9,425 nt of DNA from assembly GCA_050014815.1 (NCBI GenBank), contig JBEKCP010000190.1, positions 1-9,425 on the forward strand, in the 5' to 3' direction. The translations under genes and the position numbers were made by a program. The DNA comes from JBEKCP01 sp050014815 (GTDB lineage Bacteria; Planctomycetota; Planctomycetia; Pirellulales; Thermoguttaceae). Below are positions 1 to 6,611 of this stretch, piece after piece (the first letter of the stretch is position 1; every line of letters starts with the position of its first letter). The notes under the pieces were generated by a model that saw nothing but the letters and a program-made list of their open reading frames with translations, was not told the origin of the DNA and ran no database searches.

Positions 1-10
1 ACTCCACCTA

Positions 11-28
11 ATCGTTACAATCGTTACA
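11..28. repeat. Two tandem copies of a 9-bp unit
   Basis: ATCGTTACA occurs twice head to tail (11-19 and 20-28) just beyond the 3' end of the XRE gene. It is too short to assign a role. The rest of 1-76 shows no gene or clear terminator. Confidence 0.5.
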
Positions 29-76
29 GTGTCTTGCGGCCTACGTAGCCAAAACTCTCCCTGTGCCGGCTACATG

Positions 77-616
77 CTAAACGTGCTCAGTCGGCGGGTG
101 GGATTGGAGCGGTTCTCCGCCCCCCGAGCGGAGCACGGCCTGATCGTACATCAGGTCCAGAATGCCGCCGACCGTCTTGGCCTGGCCGGTTTCCAGGAGC
201 ACGTCGAGCTTGTCGTGGAGGTCGCGCTTGCGGTTCATGGCGTACACGGCGGTGAGGGTCCCGTCGAAGGTCAGGGGACCGCCTGAGCCGACCCGGCTGT
301 GCAACTCGTCGAAGTCGGCCTCGCCCCAGCCTTCAAACAGATCCGGGCGGCCCTGGAGCACCTCCTCGACGACCGGGTTGGTGCGGCGATCGAACCGCCG
401 GTAGAGCAGTTGTGCCGGGTCTACGAAGAACTCGTCCACCGGCACGCCGAGCCCCTGGGCCAGACGATGGAGGGTCCGGGCGTGCGGGCGGTGCGTGCCG
501 CGGGCGATGCTGCGGACCGTTCGTTCGTCCAGTCCGCTCCGCTGGGCCACGTCGTGGATCGACAGTTCCGTGGCCGCCATCAGTCGCAGCAAGTTTTGTC
601 CCGCGTGATCGGACAT
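77..616 (-). CDS. XRE-family helix-turn-helix regulator with uncharacterised C-terminal domain
   Basis: A 179-residue putative transcription regulator. Residues about 7-65 form a Cro/C1-type helix-turn-helix: 'LSIHDVAQRSGLDERTVRSI' contains the two DNA-contacting helices, followed by 'TLHRLAQGLGVPVDEFF', a typical end of this fold. Residues about 70-165 form a second region with 'RRTNPVVEEVL', 'FEGWGEADFDELHSRVGSGG' and 'AMNRKRDLHDKLDVLLETG'. I recognise no named family there; it may bind a ligand or mediate dimerisation. I chose the ATG at 616 over a start at 673 because GGAAGG sits about 7 bases upstream of it and because 673 falls inside the promoter -10/dyad. The gene is transcribed away from the isomerase gene at 782, and a strong promoter with an overlapping dyad suggests it represses itself. 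It could also be the antitoxin of a toxin pair, but no partner toxin is adjacent. Confidence 0.85.
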   Translation of the reverse strand: MSDHAGQNLLRLMAATELSIHDVAQRSGLDERTVRSIARGTHRPHARTLHRLAQGLGVPVDEFFVDPAQLLYRRFDRRTNPVVEEVLQGRPDLFEGWGEADFDELHSRVGSGGPLTFDGTLTAVYAMNRKRDLHDKLDVLLETGQAKTVGGILDLMYDQAVLRSGGGEPLQSHPPTEHV

Positions 617-663
617 GGGCTTTCCTTCCGGGAAAAGGCGGCTGTCACCGCTTCCCGCCTTAT

Positions 664-679
664 ATATACACATGTATAT
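664..679. promoter_or_regulatory. Dyad operator candidate over the XRE promoter
   Basis: Two perfect 7-bp arms, ATATACA (664-670) and TGTATAT (673-679), are separated by CA. The dyad covers the predicted -10 box of the minus-strand XRE promoter and stands out as AT-rich in GC-rich surroundings. Binding by the adjacent XRE protein is inference from position and symmetry; the isomerase gene on the other side could also be affected. Confidence 0.6.
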
Positions 680-701
680 GGCATTTCCCGGCGGCCGTCA
701 A
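673..701 (-). promoter_or_regulatory. Sigma70-like promoter of the XRE gene
   Basis: Read on the minus strand, TTGACG (696-701) is followed by a 17-base spacer and TATACA (673-678). Both boxes are close to the TTGACA/TATAAT consensus with ideal spacing. Transcription would start near 666, giving a leader of about 50 bases before the ATG at 616. Confidence 0.6.
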
Positions 702-781
702 GGGATTTTTGGGCCATGCGGCCCTTGGAGCGGACAGCCGACTGGAGTATCTTGATAGGGTACCCCTTGGGAGTTACTGCC

Positions 782-1675
782 ATGACTCGCCTCCTCTCTC
801 GGCGCTCGATGCTGCGCCATTTGACCGAAACGGCCGCCTTTACCGCGGCAGTCTCAACGCTAGCGCCCCTGCTGGCCGCCCCGGAGACTCGCGGGTCCAG
901 GGCCCGCGGGTTCAAAATCGGCGCGTGCGACTGGAGCCTCGGCAAGCGCGGCGACCCGGCGGCACTGGACCTGGCCAAGGAAATCGGCCTGGACGGGGTG
1001 CAGATCGACATGGGCAACGTCGGCAACGACATGCGACTCCGCACGCCCGAGTTCCAGAAACAGCATCGCGAGGCCGCCGCGCGGACCGGCCTCGCGCTGG
1101 CCTCGCTGGCCATCTGCGAGCTCAACAACGTGCCGCTCAGGAGCGACCCCCGCGCGGCAGAGTGGGTGGCCCAGAGCGTGGACGTGTGCAAGGCCCTGGG
1201 GCTGCCGGTCGTGCTGATCCCCTGTTTCGGCAAGGGCGATCTCGACATGAGCCGCACCGCCGAGATCGATCACGTGGTGAAGGTGCTGAAGGAGGTTGCT
1301 CCGAAGGCCGAGAAACAGGGCGTTGCGCTCGGCTTGGAGGACTACCTCAGCGCGGAGGACAATCGAAAGATCATCGACCGGGTGGGCTCGCCCGCCGTGA
1401 AGGTCTATTACGACGTGGGCAACTCGACCGACAAGGGGCGCGACGTGGTCAAGGAGATCCGCGCCCTGGGCAAGCTGATTTGCGAGTTCCACGCCAAGGA
1501 CGGCAATTACATGCTCGGCCAAGGCCGCATCGACTTCAAGCAGGTCCGCCAGGCGATGGACGACATCGAGTACAGCGGCTGGATTCAGATCGAGGCGGCC
1601 CATCCGCACGGTCTGGTCCCCGATTACACGGCCGACCGCAAGTACCTCAAGGACCTTTTCCCCGCCCGGGTGTGA
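782..1675 (+). CDS. Tat-exported sugar phosphate isomerase/epimerase-like TIM-barrel protein
   Basis: 297 residues. The N-terminus has a twin-arginine signal, 'LSRRSML' (R7, R8), then a hydrophobic stretch to about residue 33, so export through Tat to the periplasm is expected. The remainder resembles the xylose-isomerase-like TIM-barrel family (PF01261; IolE/sugar epimerase type). Likely metal ligands and catalytic acids are visible: E186 in 'GLEDY', D211 in 'YYDVGN', H237 in 'EFHAKD' and E271 in 'IQIEA'. The C-terminal 'GRIDFKQVRQAMDDIEYSGWI' is typical of the family. The ATG at 782 was chosen because TTGGGAG lies 8 bases upstream and because it places the RR motif at the very start. It stands alone, so the substrate cannot be named from context; these families are numerous in planctomycetes and mostly uncharacterised. 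Enzymatic class is likely, exact reaction unknown. Confidence 0.85.
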   Translation: MTRLLSRRSMLRHLTETAAFTAAVSTLAPLLAAPETRGSRARGFKIGACDWSLGKRGDPAALDLAKEIGLDGVQIDMGNVGNDMRLRTPEFQKQHREAAARTGLALASLAICELNNVPLRSDPRAAEWVAQSVDVCKALGLPVVLIPCFGKGDLDMSRTAEIDHVVKVLKEVAPKAEKQGVALGLEDYLSAEDNRKIIDRVGSPAVKVYYDVGNSTDKGRDVVKEIRALGKLICEFHAKDGNYMLGQGRIDFKQVRQAMDDIEYSGWIQIEAAHPHGLVPDYTADRKYLKDLFPARV

Positions 1676-1813
1676 AGTACCCGGCACGTGCGTGGGGAAC
1701 CTGTCAATCCGCCCCTGAAGGGACTCCTCGGGACGAGTCGTTGCGGCGATTAGCGGACATATCACGCACGGCCATTTTGAGAGATTCGTGCCGGCTACTG
1801 ATCGCGATCCTGC

Positions 1814-2014
1814 TCAGATCGCGACCTCCTCAACCACCACACCCTCGGGAGGACCGGCCTCCTCGAGCGGTTCCAGATAGAGCGCAATCGCTTCCAGAAT
1901 ATTCTGCCGGGCCTCGTCCAGCGTGTCTCCTTCCGAGATACAGCCAGGCAAGGCGGGAACGTAAACCGTGTAACCGCCTTCGTCGGACGGCTCAAATACT
2001 ATTTTGACTAACAA
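1814..2014 (-). CDS. HicB-type small protein, apparently without HicA
   Basis: 66 residues resembling the HicB antitoxin / UPF0150 family: 'KIVFEPSDEGGYTVYVPALP' at residues 4-23, then 'GCISEGDTLDEARQNILEAI', the hallmark of the partly degraded RNase-H-like HicB fold. The start is a TTG at 2014, supported by GAGG six bases upstream and by the family's usual N-terminus 'MLVKIV'; a second TTG at 2020 is possible. HicB normally neutralises HicA, an mRNA-cleaving toxin of about 60 residues. Neither the 138 bases downstream nor the 119 bases upstream hold a HicA-like frame, so this is probably a solitary HicB-like protein. It lacks the C-terminal DNA-binding domain of longer HicB proteins. It lies on the same strand as the SNF2 gene, 119 bases after that gene ends. 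Confidence 0.8.
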   Translation of the reverse strand: MLVKIVFEPSDEGGYTVYVPALPGCISEGDTLDEARQNILEAIALYLEPLEEAGPPEGVVVEEVAI

Positions 2015-2133
2015 GGGCAACCTCGACTTGGCTAGGAGCCTGCACGGGCTTTCCAAATTATTGGCGCCAACATCGCGACAAACCAGTCCGCCCAAGCCAG
2101 GCCATGGACCACAACTCGCTGGTATCCATTGTA

Positions 2134-3942
2134 TCAAGCGGCACACTGGTTGCCGGTGGCAGCCCGGTGCGGCGCGAGACGGAAGAGGCCGAAAAGCTCC
2201 TGCTCGGTCAGGCCCAACCGCTGCGGCCCGGTGGCGCCGGAGAAGATCGCGTCGAAGAGCGCCCGCTTCTCCTGGAGAATGCGGTCGATCCGCTCTTCGA
2301 TCGTGTCGAGGACGAGGAAGCGGGAGACCGTGACCGGCCCGCTCGTGCCGATGCGATGCGCGCGGTTGACCGCCTGGTCCTCGACGGCCGGGTTCCACCA
2401 GCGGTCGAACAGAAAGACGTAGCTGGCGAACTGGAGGTTCAGGCCCACGCCGCCCGCCCCGTAGGTCATCAAGAGGACCCGCCGGCCGGGGTCGTCGCGG
2501 AACTGCCGGACGACGCCGTCGCGCCGGGCCGAGGGGACCTGGCCGTGGTACTCCAGCGGGCCGAACCGGCCCAGGGCGTCGGCCAGCCGCCGGACGGTGG
2601 CGACCCACTGGCTGAAGACGATGGCCTTGCGGCCGCTCGTGGCCGTCTCTTCAAGGTCGGCCTCGAGGCGTTCGAGTTTCGAGCTCTCGCCGCTGGCCGG
2701 GTCGAAGTTGCATATCTGCTTGAGCCGCAGCACCAGCTCGAAGACGTGCTGGATCTTGGCGGCCGCCCCCATCTCGGTGAGCCGGACCACTCCCTCCTCC
2801 TCGGCCAACCGGTAGGCCTCGCGCTGGGCGGGCGTCAGCTCCAGGTCGGCGTCGCGGAACAGCTTGGGCGGCATTTCGGTCAGGACTTGCTCCTTGGTCC
2901 TTCGGAGGACGTAATCGCGGACGGTGCGGCCCATCTTGCGGGGCTTCATCTCCGGCGAGAGGAAGCCCGGGGCGAGGAAGTCGAAGATCCCGACCAGGTC
3001 CTCGGCGGTGTTCTCGACCGGCGTGCCGGTGAGGGCCCAACTCCGCCGCCGCGCGATGCCGCGGACCACCTCGCTGGTGGCGCCGGCGCGGTTCTTGATC
3101 CGCTGCGACTCGTCCAGCACGACCAGGTCGAACCGCACGCGATGGCCATCGCTGCCGCCGCGCTCGACCACCTCGCGATCGCGGACGACCATCTCGTAGT
3201 TGGCGATCCGCACGGGCACGTCGGGCAGCCGCCACTGCCACGCCCGGCGGGCCTGCTCCCCTTCGACCACCAGCACGGGCAACTCGGGGGCCCACAGGTG
3301 GAACTCCCGCTGCCAGTTCGTTACCAGGGGCTTGGGACAGACCAGGAGGACCGTGGCGATCTCGCGGCGGAGCATGAGCAGGCGGATCGTGGTGATGGCC
3401 TGCATCGTCTTGCCCAGGCCCATCTCGTCGGCCAGGATGGCAGCGTGCCGCGGATAGAGGAACGCGATCCCATCGAACTGGAACGGAAACGGCCGTAACG
3501 GCATCACGAGCGAGCCACCCAACAGCAGCGTTTCCAAAGGCGGCTGCAAGAGGTAGTGCAACCGGTCTTCGAGTTTGATGACATCTTGGGGCGGCCGGAT
3601 GCGAGTGGCGGAAGAAGGGTGAGAAGGGAGTTTAGCGGCGGGGCTTGCCCCGCGCTGACATGGGTGTGAAGGGTGAGAAGGGGCGGCGGCCACCGCGGTC
3701 TCCTCGACCGGCTCGGGGAACCGGAAACTCCGAACCACCAGCGCCGGCCTATGAATAGAGATGGAAACGACCCGCGGCGGCGGAACCTCGACCGCGATCG
3801 TCGAGACCTCGATCCCCAACGGCCGGGCCAGGACCTCATTCCAGCCGGTTGCTTGCGGCGTCGCCGGCAAACGGAGGTCCACCTCGCGGGCGTCCGGGGC
3901 CGGCGGCGGGAACCAGTGATGGACCGCGGGTCCGTTGGTCAT
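2134..3942 (-). CDS. Compact SNF2-family ATPase / helicase-like protein
   Basis: 602 residues. The SNF2 (superfamily 2) double-RecA ATPase core fills about residues 145-560. Motifs in order: 'LRPFPFQFDGIAFL' (149-162), Walker A 'DEMGLGKT' (172-179), Walker B 'DESQ' (277-280), 'TGTPVEN' (305-311), 'YGAGGVGLNL' (494-503) and motif VI 'NRAHRIG' (526-532). Motif VI has N where D is usual, and T follows instead of the common Q. Such proteins translocate on double-stranded DNA and remodel protein-DNA complexes; bacterial members include RapA. Here there is no Zn-binding SWIM domain and no large C-terminal extension. The first 140 residues are proline-rich, of no known family, and contain an inserted hairpin element (see 3614-3682). 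The ATG overlaps the stop of the upstream gene as ATGA, so translation is probably coupled. The specific role (repair, transcription recycling or defence) cannot be read from sequence. Confidence 0.9.
   Translation of the reverse strand: MTNGPAVHHWFPPPAPDAREVDLRLPATPQATGWNEVLARPLGIEVSTIAVEVPPPRVVSISIHRPALVVRSFRFPEPVEETAVAAAPSHPSHPCQRGASPAAKLPSHPSSATRIRPPQDVIKLEDRLHYLLQPPLETLLLGGSLVMPLRPFPFQFDGIAFLYPRHAAILADEMGLGKTMQAITTIRLLMLRREIATVLLVCPKPLVTNWQREFHLWAPELPVLVVEGEQARRAWQWRLPDVPVRIANYEMVVRDREVVERGGSDGHRVRFDLVVLDESQRIKNRAGATSEVVRGIARRRSWALTGTPVENTAEDLVGIFDFLAPGFLSPEMKPRKMGRTVRDYVLRRTKEQVLTEMPPKLFRDADLELTPAQREAYRLAEEEGVVRLTEMGAAAKIQHVFELVLRLKQICNFDPASGESSKLERLEADLEETATSGRKAIVFSQWVATVRRLADALGRFGPLEYHGQVPSARRDGVVRQFRDDPGRRVLLMTYGAGGVGLNLQFASYVFLFDRWWNPAVEDQAVNRAHRIGTSGPVTVSRFLVLDTIEERIDRILQEKRALFDAIFSGATGPQRLGLTEQELFGLFRLAPHRAATGNQCAA
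3614..3682. repeat. Hairpin element with 15-bp direct repeats inserted inside the SNF2 gene
   Basis: GCGGGGC (3638-3644) and GCCCCGC (3647-3653) form a 7-bp perfect stem, extended by AGC/GCT across a one-base bulge. The 15-base direct repeat GAAGGGTGAGAAGGG flanks it at 3614-3628 and 3668-3682. The offset between repeats is 54 bases, exactly 18 codons, so the reading frame is kept and the motif PSHPS appears twice in the protein (residues 88-92 and 106-110). It looks like a REP-type element whose insertion duplicated its target, though slippage could also explain the direct repeat. Confidence 0.65.
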
Positions 3943-4499
3943 CGCGCCGCCTGCTGGGCTTCTTCGATCGCCTCGCGGATCCTGCCGAACGGCTCCGCCA
4001 GATCCAGCGACTCGGCCGTCTCGGCCAGACGCTCGGTAATACGCTCCCGGTCGGCGGCCGCGGACTGGGATACCGCCAGGCGATTGCGGCCCAACGGGAA
4101 GGAGAGTAGCCGGGTGGGGGCCTCACATGGTCCCTCCGCCCCTTCGCCTGCGGCGGCCTCCCTTGGGAGCACCAGTGCCACGGGCATCGCCGCCAATTCC
4201 CGGACGGCCAGGACCGGCTCTCGATCCGTGCAGACCACCAGCGGCTGGATCCTCCCCTGAGCGATCAGCGTGGCCCCGATCTGCTCGCCGTAGAGGTAGG
4301 CCTCCAGTGTCGGGCCGTAAAGGATCTGCTGGGCCCGATTCGGGCGGATGGGTGCCGTGCAGTGGAACTCCAGGGGGCGGCCCGAGAGGTTCAAAAGCAG
4401 GTAACCGCCGAACAAGCCGTGCTGCGGGTGGTCCAGCACGGTGAGGAATCCCAGGGCAGGTTTCGATCTTGAGCTATCAGCCTCCATGAGTCGTCTCAT
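3939..4499 (-). CDS. Protein of unknown function, translationally coupled to the SNF2 ATPase
   Basis: About 186 residues, soluble, with no signal peptide or membrane segment. I do not recognise the family. The N-terminal half has the most structured-looking sequence: 'LGFLTVLDHPQHGLFGGYLL', then 'NLSGRPLEFHCTAPIRPNRA', 'ILYGPTLEAYLYGEQIG' and 'PLVVCTDREPVLAVREL'. The final third is charged and helical ('RITERLAETAESLDLAEPFG'). The start is uncertain: ATG at 4499, ATG at 4487, or a TTG at 4589; none has a clear ribosome binding site, and I chose the longest ATG. The stop overlaps the SNF2 start by ATGA, which points to a joint function, for example as a substrate-binding or regulatory subunit of the ATPase. 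That role is inference from coupling only. Confidence 0.75.
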   Translation of the reverse strand: MRRLMEADSSRSKPALGFLTVLDHPQHGLFGGYLLLNLSGRPLEFHCTAPIRPNRAQQILYGPTLEAYLYGEQIGATLIAQGRIQPLVVCTDREPVLAVRELAAMPVALVLPREAAAGEGAEGPCEAPTRLLSFPLGRNRLAVSQSAAADRERITERLAETAESLDLAEPFGRIREAIEEAQQAAR

Positions 4500-4626
4500 T
4501 TCGCGCAGTTTTTCGGGTCGGCGGAAGCTGCCTATTTTGCCAGCGGTAGATGTCCGGCGGTTGGTGAATCGGGTTGCGACTGGCGGCAACTTTAGCGGAA
4601 GGGGCTGGGGAAGGATGACGGCGGAA

Positions 4627-4758
4627 GGCGGAAGGATGAAGGATGAAGGATGAAGGATGAAGGATGAAGGATGAAGGATGAAGGATGAAGGATGAAGGAA
4701 AAAACCACTTGAAATCTCTTTCCCTCCGCCTTCCGCCCTCCGCCTTCATCCTTCCGCC
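4627..4758. repeat. 16-bp inverted repeat enclosing a tandem array (MITE-like)
   Basis: GGCGGAAGGATGAAGG at 4627-4642 is exactly the reverse complement of 4743-4758. The arms bracket the 7-bp array and a purine/pyrimidine-biased stretch. Further GGCGGAAGG-like and CCTTCCGCC-like copies lie just outside and inside the arms, so the whole of about 4600-4765 may be one mobile or expanding unit. No transposase is present. Confidence 0.65.
4634..4699. repeat. Tandem array of GGATGAA, nine copies plus a partial
   Basis: Nine perfect head-to-tail copies of the heptamer GGATGAA run from 4634 to 4696, followed by GGA. Read on the minus strand it would encode the repeating peptide SFILHPS in an open frame, which I take as spurious. 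Perfect identity between copies indicates recent slippage and likely copy-number variation between strains. Confidence 0.9.
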
Positions 4759-4819
4759 CTCCCTTGGCCCCTCTTGTGAGTATATCTGGCCCACCATCAC
4801 AGAATTCCGGGCCGGCCCC

Positions 4820-4849
4820 TCGACAATTTCGCTGGTTTCTGTTTATACT
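4820..4849 (+). promoter_or_regulatory. Sigma70-like promoter of the 4871 gene
   Basis: TCGACA (4820-4825), an 18-base spacer and TATACT (4844-4849) match the consensus well. Transcription would start near 4856, leaving a short leader that contains only the ribosome binding site (AAAGGA, 4857-4862). It may drive the genes as far as the terminator at 7350. Confidence 0.55.
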
Positions 4850-4870
4850 GGTAGTGAAAGGACTGACCCG

Positions 4871-5350
4871 ATGACCCAAGACCAGCAGCGTTCCCGGCCG
4901 CCGCTTTATAGCCAGATCGATGTCTCGCAGCCCCAGTTCCATCCGGCCGTGCCCCCGCGGGGCACGGAGGGGGAGATGGCTTACCTTCTGCGCCAGATCT
5001 TGGCGGGCCAGGATCGACAGAACGAGATCCTGGAAGAGCTGATTAGCCAGATCAGCTCGTCGCAGCGGCAGCGGGCCAGTGAGCTGGGTCAGTGGAAACA
5101 GGCCAATCCCCACCTGGCGAGGAGCTGCCGGGTGGCTGCCGAGGCCCTGGGGAAGATACAGACCGAGTTTCTCGACAGCCTGACGCGGGAAATCAGCGAG
5201 AACTGCGAGACGTTGATGGAAGGCGACTTCATGCTCAACGAGTTCGTCGATCGCTTCGGACCCCGCATGGCCCATCTCAATGGGCTCCTCCAGGTGCTCT
5301 CTCAACTTAGCGCCACGCCGAGTCCGGCCAGTGCCCCGAATTCGCCTTGA
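4871..5350 (+). CDS. Helical cytoplasmic protein of unknown function
   Basis: 159 residues, without signal peptide or membrane segment; family not recognised. After a 35-residue polar, proline-containing start comes an amphipathic helix with coiled-coil character, 'EMAYLLRQILAGQDRQNEIL' (residues 35-54), continuing to about 66. A second helical block, residues 77-147, contains 'ALGKIQTEFLDSLTREISEN' and 'MLNEFVDRFGPRMAHLNGLL'. The C-terminus is a short Ser/Pro/Ala tail. The pattern suggests oligomerisation or a scaffold role. The ATG at 4871 was chosen because AAAGGA lies about 8 bases upstream and a promoter directly precedes it. It is followed, 46 bases later, by the beta-propeller lipoprotein gene on the same strand, so the two may share a transcript. 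Confidence 0.75.
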   Translation: MTQDQQRSRPPLYSQIDVSQPQFHPAVPPRGTEGEMAYLLRQILAGQDRQNEILEELISQISSSQRQRASELGQWKQANPHLARSCRVAAEALGKIQTEFLDSLTREISENCETLMEGDFMLNEFVDRFGPRMAHLNGLLQVLSQLSATPSPASAPNSP

Positions 5351-5362
5351 CGTGGTTTCCGT

Positions 5363-5387
5363 CCCTCGCTCGCGCGTCGGGCTAGTG
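5363..5387. repeat. Half copy of the palindromic repeat found at 8217-8281
   Basis: Bases 5364-5387 match 22 of 24 positions of the right arm of the large palindrome (8257-8280), including the ending CGGGCTAGTG. The matching opposite arm is absent, so this is a solo arm. It fills the short gap between the 4871 gene and the beta-propeller gene and lies just upstream of the latter's start. Confidence 0.7.
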
Positions 5388-5396
5388 AGACGGGCG

Positions 5397-6611
5397 ATGA
5401 GCCGGCTTTTCCGGCAGAGCCTCGCTCTGCCCTTGCTGTTGGGGGCGGCGGGGTGCCCGGCCGTCCTGCCTCCGGATCCGGGCCCCGCAGAGCCGTCCGG
5501 CTCGCCCCGCGGCAGCCCACCGGCAGTGCCAGCCGTCACGTTCGAGAAGCCGCAGGCCGCTCCGGCCGACGCCTGGCCCTTGGGCCGCGGCTGCCCGGCG
5601 GCCACGGGCGTCGCCGGTTCCGGGCTCGGCGAGCGGCTCGAATGGCTGTGGACCTTCTCGGCCCCGAAGCGGGGCTTCGAGTCGGCGCCCGTGGTAATGA
5701 ACGAAACCGTCTACGCCAGCTCCACCAGCGGCGTTCTCTACGCGATCGATCTGGCGGCCGGGCACCAGCAGTGGCAGTTCCAGGGGCAGTCGCCCTTCAC
5801 CGCCGGGCCCGCCCTTTCGGGCCACCAGGTCTTCATCGGCGACAGCGACGGCGAGTTCTACTCGATCGATGCCCGGTCCGGCAAACGTCTCTGGCAGTTC
5901 TCCACGGACGGGGAGATCGACTCCAGCGCCGGATTCTATCGGGATTGCGTCCTCGTGGGCTCCCAGGACGGGTTCCTCTACTGTCTGAAGGCCGATACGG
6001 GCGAGCTCGTTTGGAAATACGAGACCCACGACCAGGTCCGCTCGTCGCCGACGATCGTCGATCACCGGTGCTTCCTGGCCGGCTGCGACGGCCGGCTGCA
6101 CGTCATTGATCTCGACACCGGAAAGGGCCTGGCGAAAGTGCCCATGGACTCTCCGACCGGCTGTACGCCCTCGGTGATGGGCGGATGGCTCTTCGTCGGG
6201 ACCGAGGAGCGCGGGTTTCTGGCCATCGACCCGGCGAAGGCCGAGGTCCGGTGGCGTTTCGAGGCGGAAGAGCAGGCGGCATTCCGCTCGTCGTCCGCCG
6301 TCACGCCGGAGGCGATCCTGGTCGGCTGCCAGGACAAGACGCTCCAGGCGCTCGAGCCCGCCAGCGGCCGGCCGCTCTGGAGCTTTTCCACGCGAGGCCG
6401 GGTCGATAGCTCGCCGGCAGTTGCCGCCGGGCGGGTATTCTTCGGCTCGTCCGACGGGCGGATCTACGGTCTGGAGATCAAGACGGGCCGCCAGGTGTGG
6501 CGTTTCGAGGCGGGTGGGTCCATCACCGGCTCGCCGGCCATCGCCGCCGGACGCCTGGTGATCGGCACCGATGCGGGCAGGCTGTATTGCTTCGGAGAAA
6601 AGCCCCGATGA
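5397..6611 (+). CDS. PQQ-like beta-propeller lipoprotein (BamB-like fold)
   Basis: 404 residues. A signal peptide with lipobox (LLLGAAGC, residues 13-20; C20 would be lipidated) predicts membrane anchoring outside the cytoplasm. A 60-residue Pro-rich linker follows. Residues about 80-404 hold eight PQQ-type propeller strands with the consensus 'LYAIDxxTGxxxWxF': for example 'LYAIDLAAGHQQWQF' (114-128), 'FYSIDARSGKRLWQF' (154-168), 'LYCLKADTGELVWKY' (194-208) and 'IYGLEIKTGRQVWRF' (356-370). Such propellers serve as protein-interaction platforms (BamB) or as PQQ-dehydrogenase domains; no dehydrogenase catalytic features are visible, so a scaffold role is more likely. The ATG at 5397 was chosen because it puts the signal peptide at the N-terminus; the ribosome site is weak. 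The stop overlaps the next gene by ATGA, coupling it to an iron-sulphur protein. Confidence 0.88.
   Translation: MSRLFRQSLALPLLLGAAGCPAVLPPDPGPAEPSGSPRGSPPAVPAVTFEKPQAAPADAWPLGRGCPAATGVAGSGLGERLEWLWTFSAPKRGFESAPVVMNETVYASSTSGVLYAIDLAAGHQQWQFQGQSPFTAGPALSGHQVFIGDSDGEFYSIDARSGKRLWQFSTDGEIDSSAGFYRDCVLVGSQDGFLYCLKADTGELVWKYETHDQVRSSPTIVDHRCFLAGCDGRLHVIDLDTGKGLAKVPMDSPTGCTPSVMGGWLFVGTEERGFLAIDPAKAEVRWRFEAEEQAAFRSSSAVTPEAILVGCQDKTLQALEPASGRPLWSFSTRGRVDSSPAVAAGRVFFGSSDGRIYGLEIKTGRQVWRFEAGGSITGSPAIAAGRLVIGTDAGRLYCFGEKPR

Larger units (their letters stand above)
4500..4870. other. Intergenic region with repeats and a promoter
   Basis: This 371-base stretch separates the diverging SNF2 unit and the 4871 gene. 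It holds the 7-bp tandem array (4634-4699), its enclosing inverted repeat (4627-4758) and the promoter at 4820-4849. An in-frame extension of the minus-strand gene to a TTG at 4589 is possible but unsupported. I see no RNA gene. Confidence 0.6.

Noticed and set aside
711..724. GGGCC-ATGC-GGCCC hairpin as a terminator
   Set aside because: The T-run precedes the stem on the plus strand and an A-run follows it on the minus strand, and no gene ends here.
1722..1739. GACTC/GAGTC hairpin downstream of the isomerase gene
   Set aside because: Only a 5-bp stem with no T-run; too weak to call a terminator.
412..2007. A 531-residue plus-strand open frame
   Set aside because: It overlaps the isomerase gene in another frame, is Arg/Gly/Pro-rich as expected for GC-rich shadow translation, and has no domain or start signal.
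2104..3498. A 464-residue plus-strand open frame opposite the SNF2 gene
   Set aside because: The minus strand encodes all SNF2 motifs in order; the opposite frame is low in complexity and has no recognisable motif.
4634..4699. CRISPR array
   Set aside because: The 7-base units are directly adjacent with no spacers and no cas genes are present.
4592..5605. A minus-strand frame with repeated SFILHPS peptides
   Set aside because: The peptide repeat is only the translation of the GGATGAA array, and the rest is antisense to the 4871 gene.
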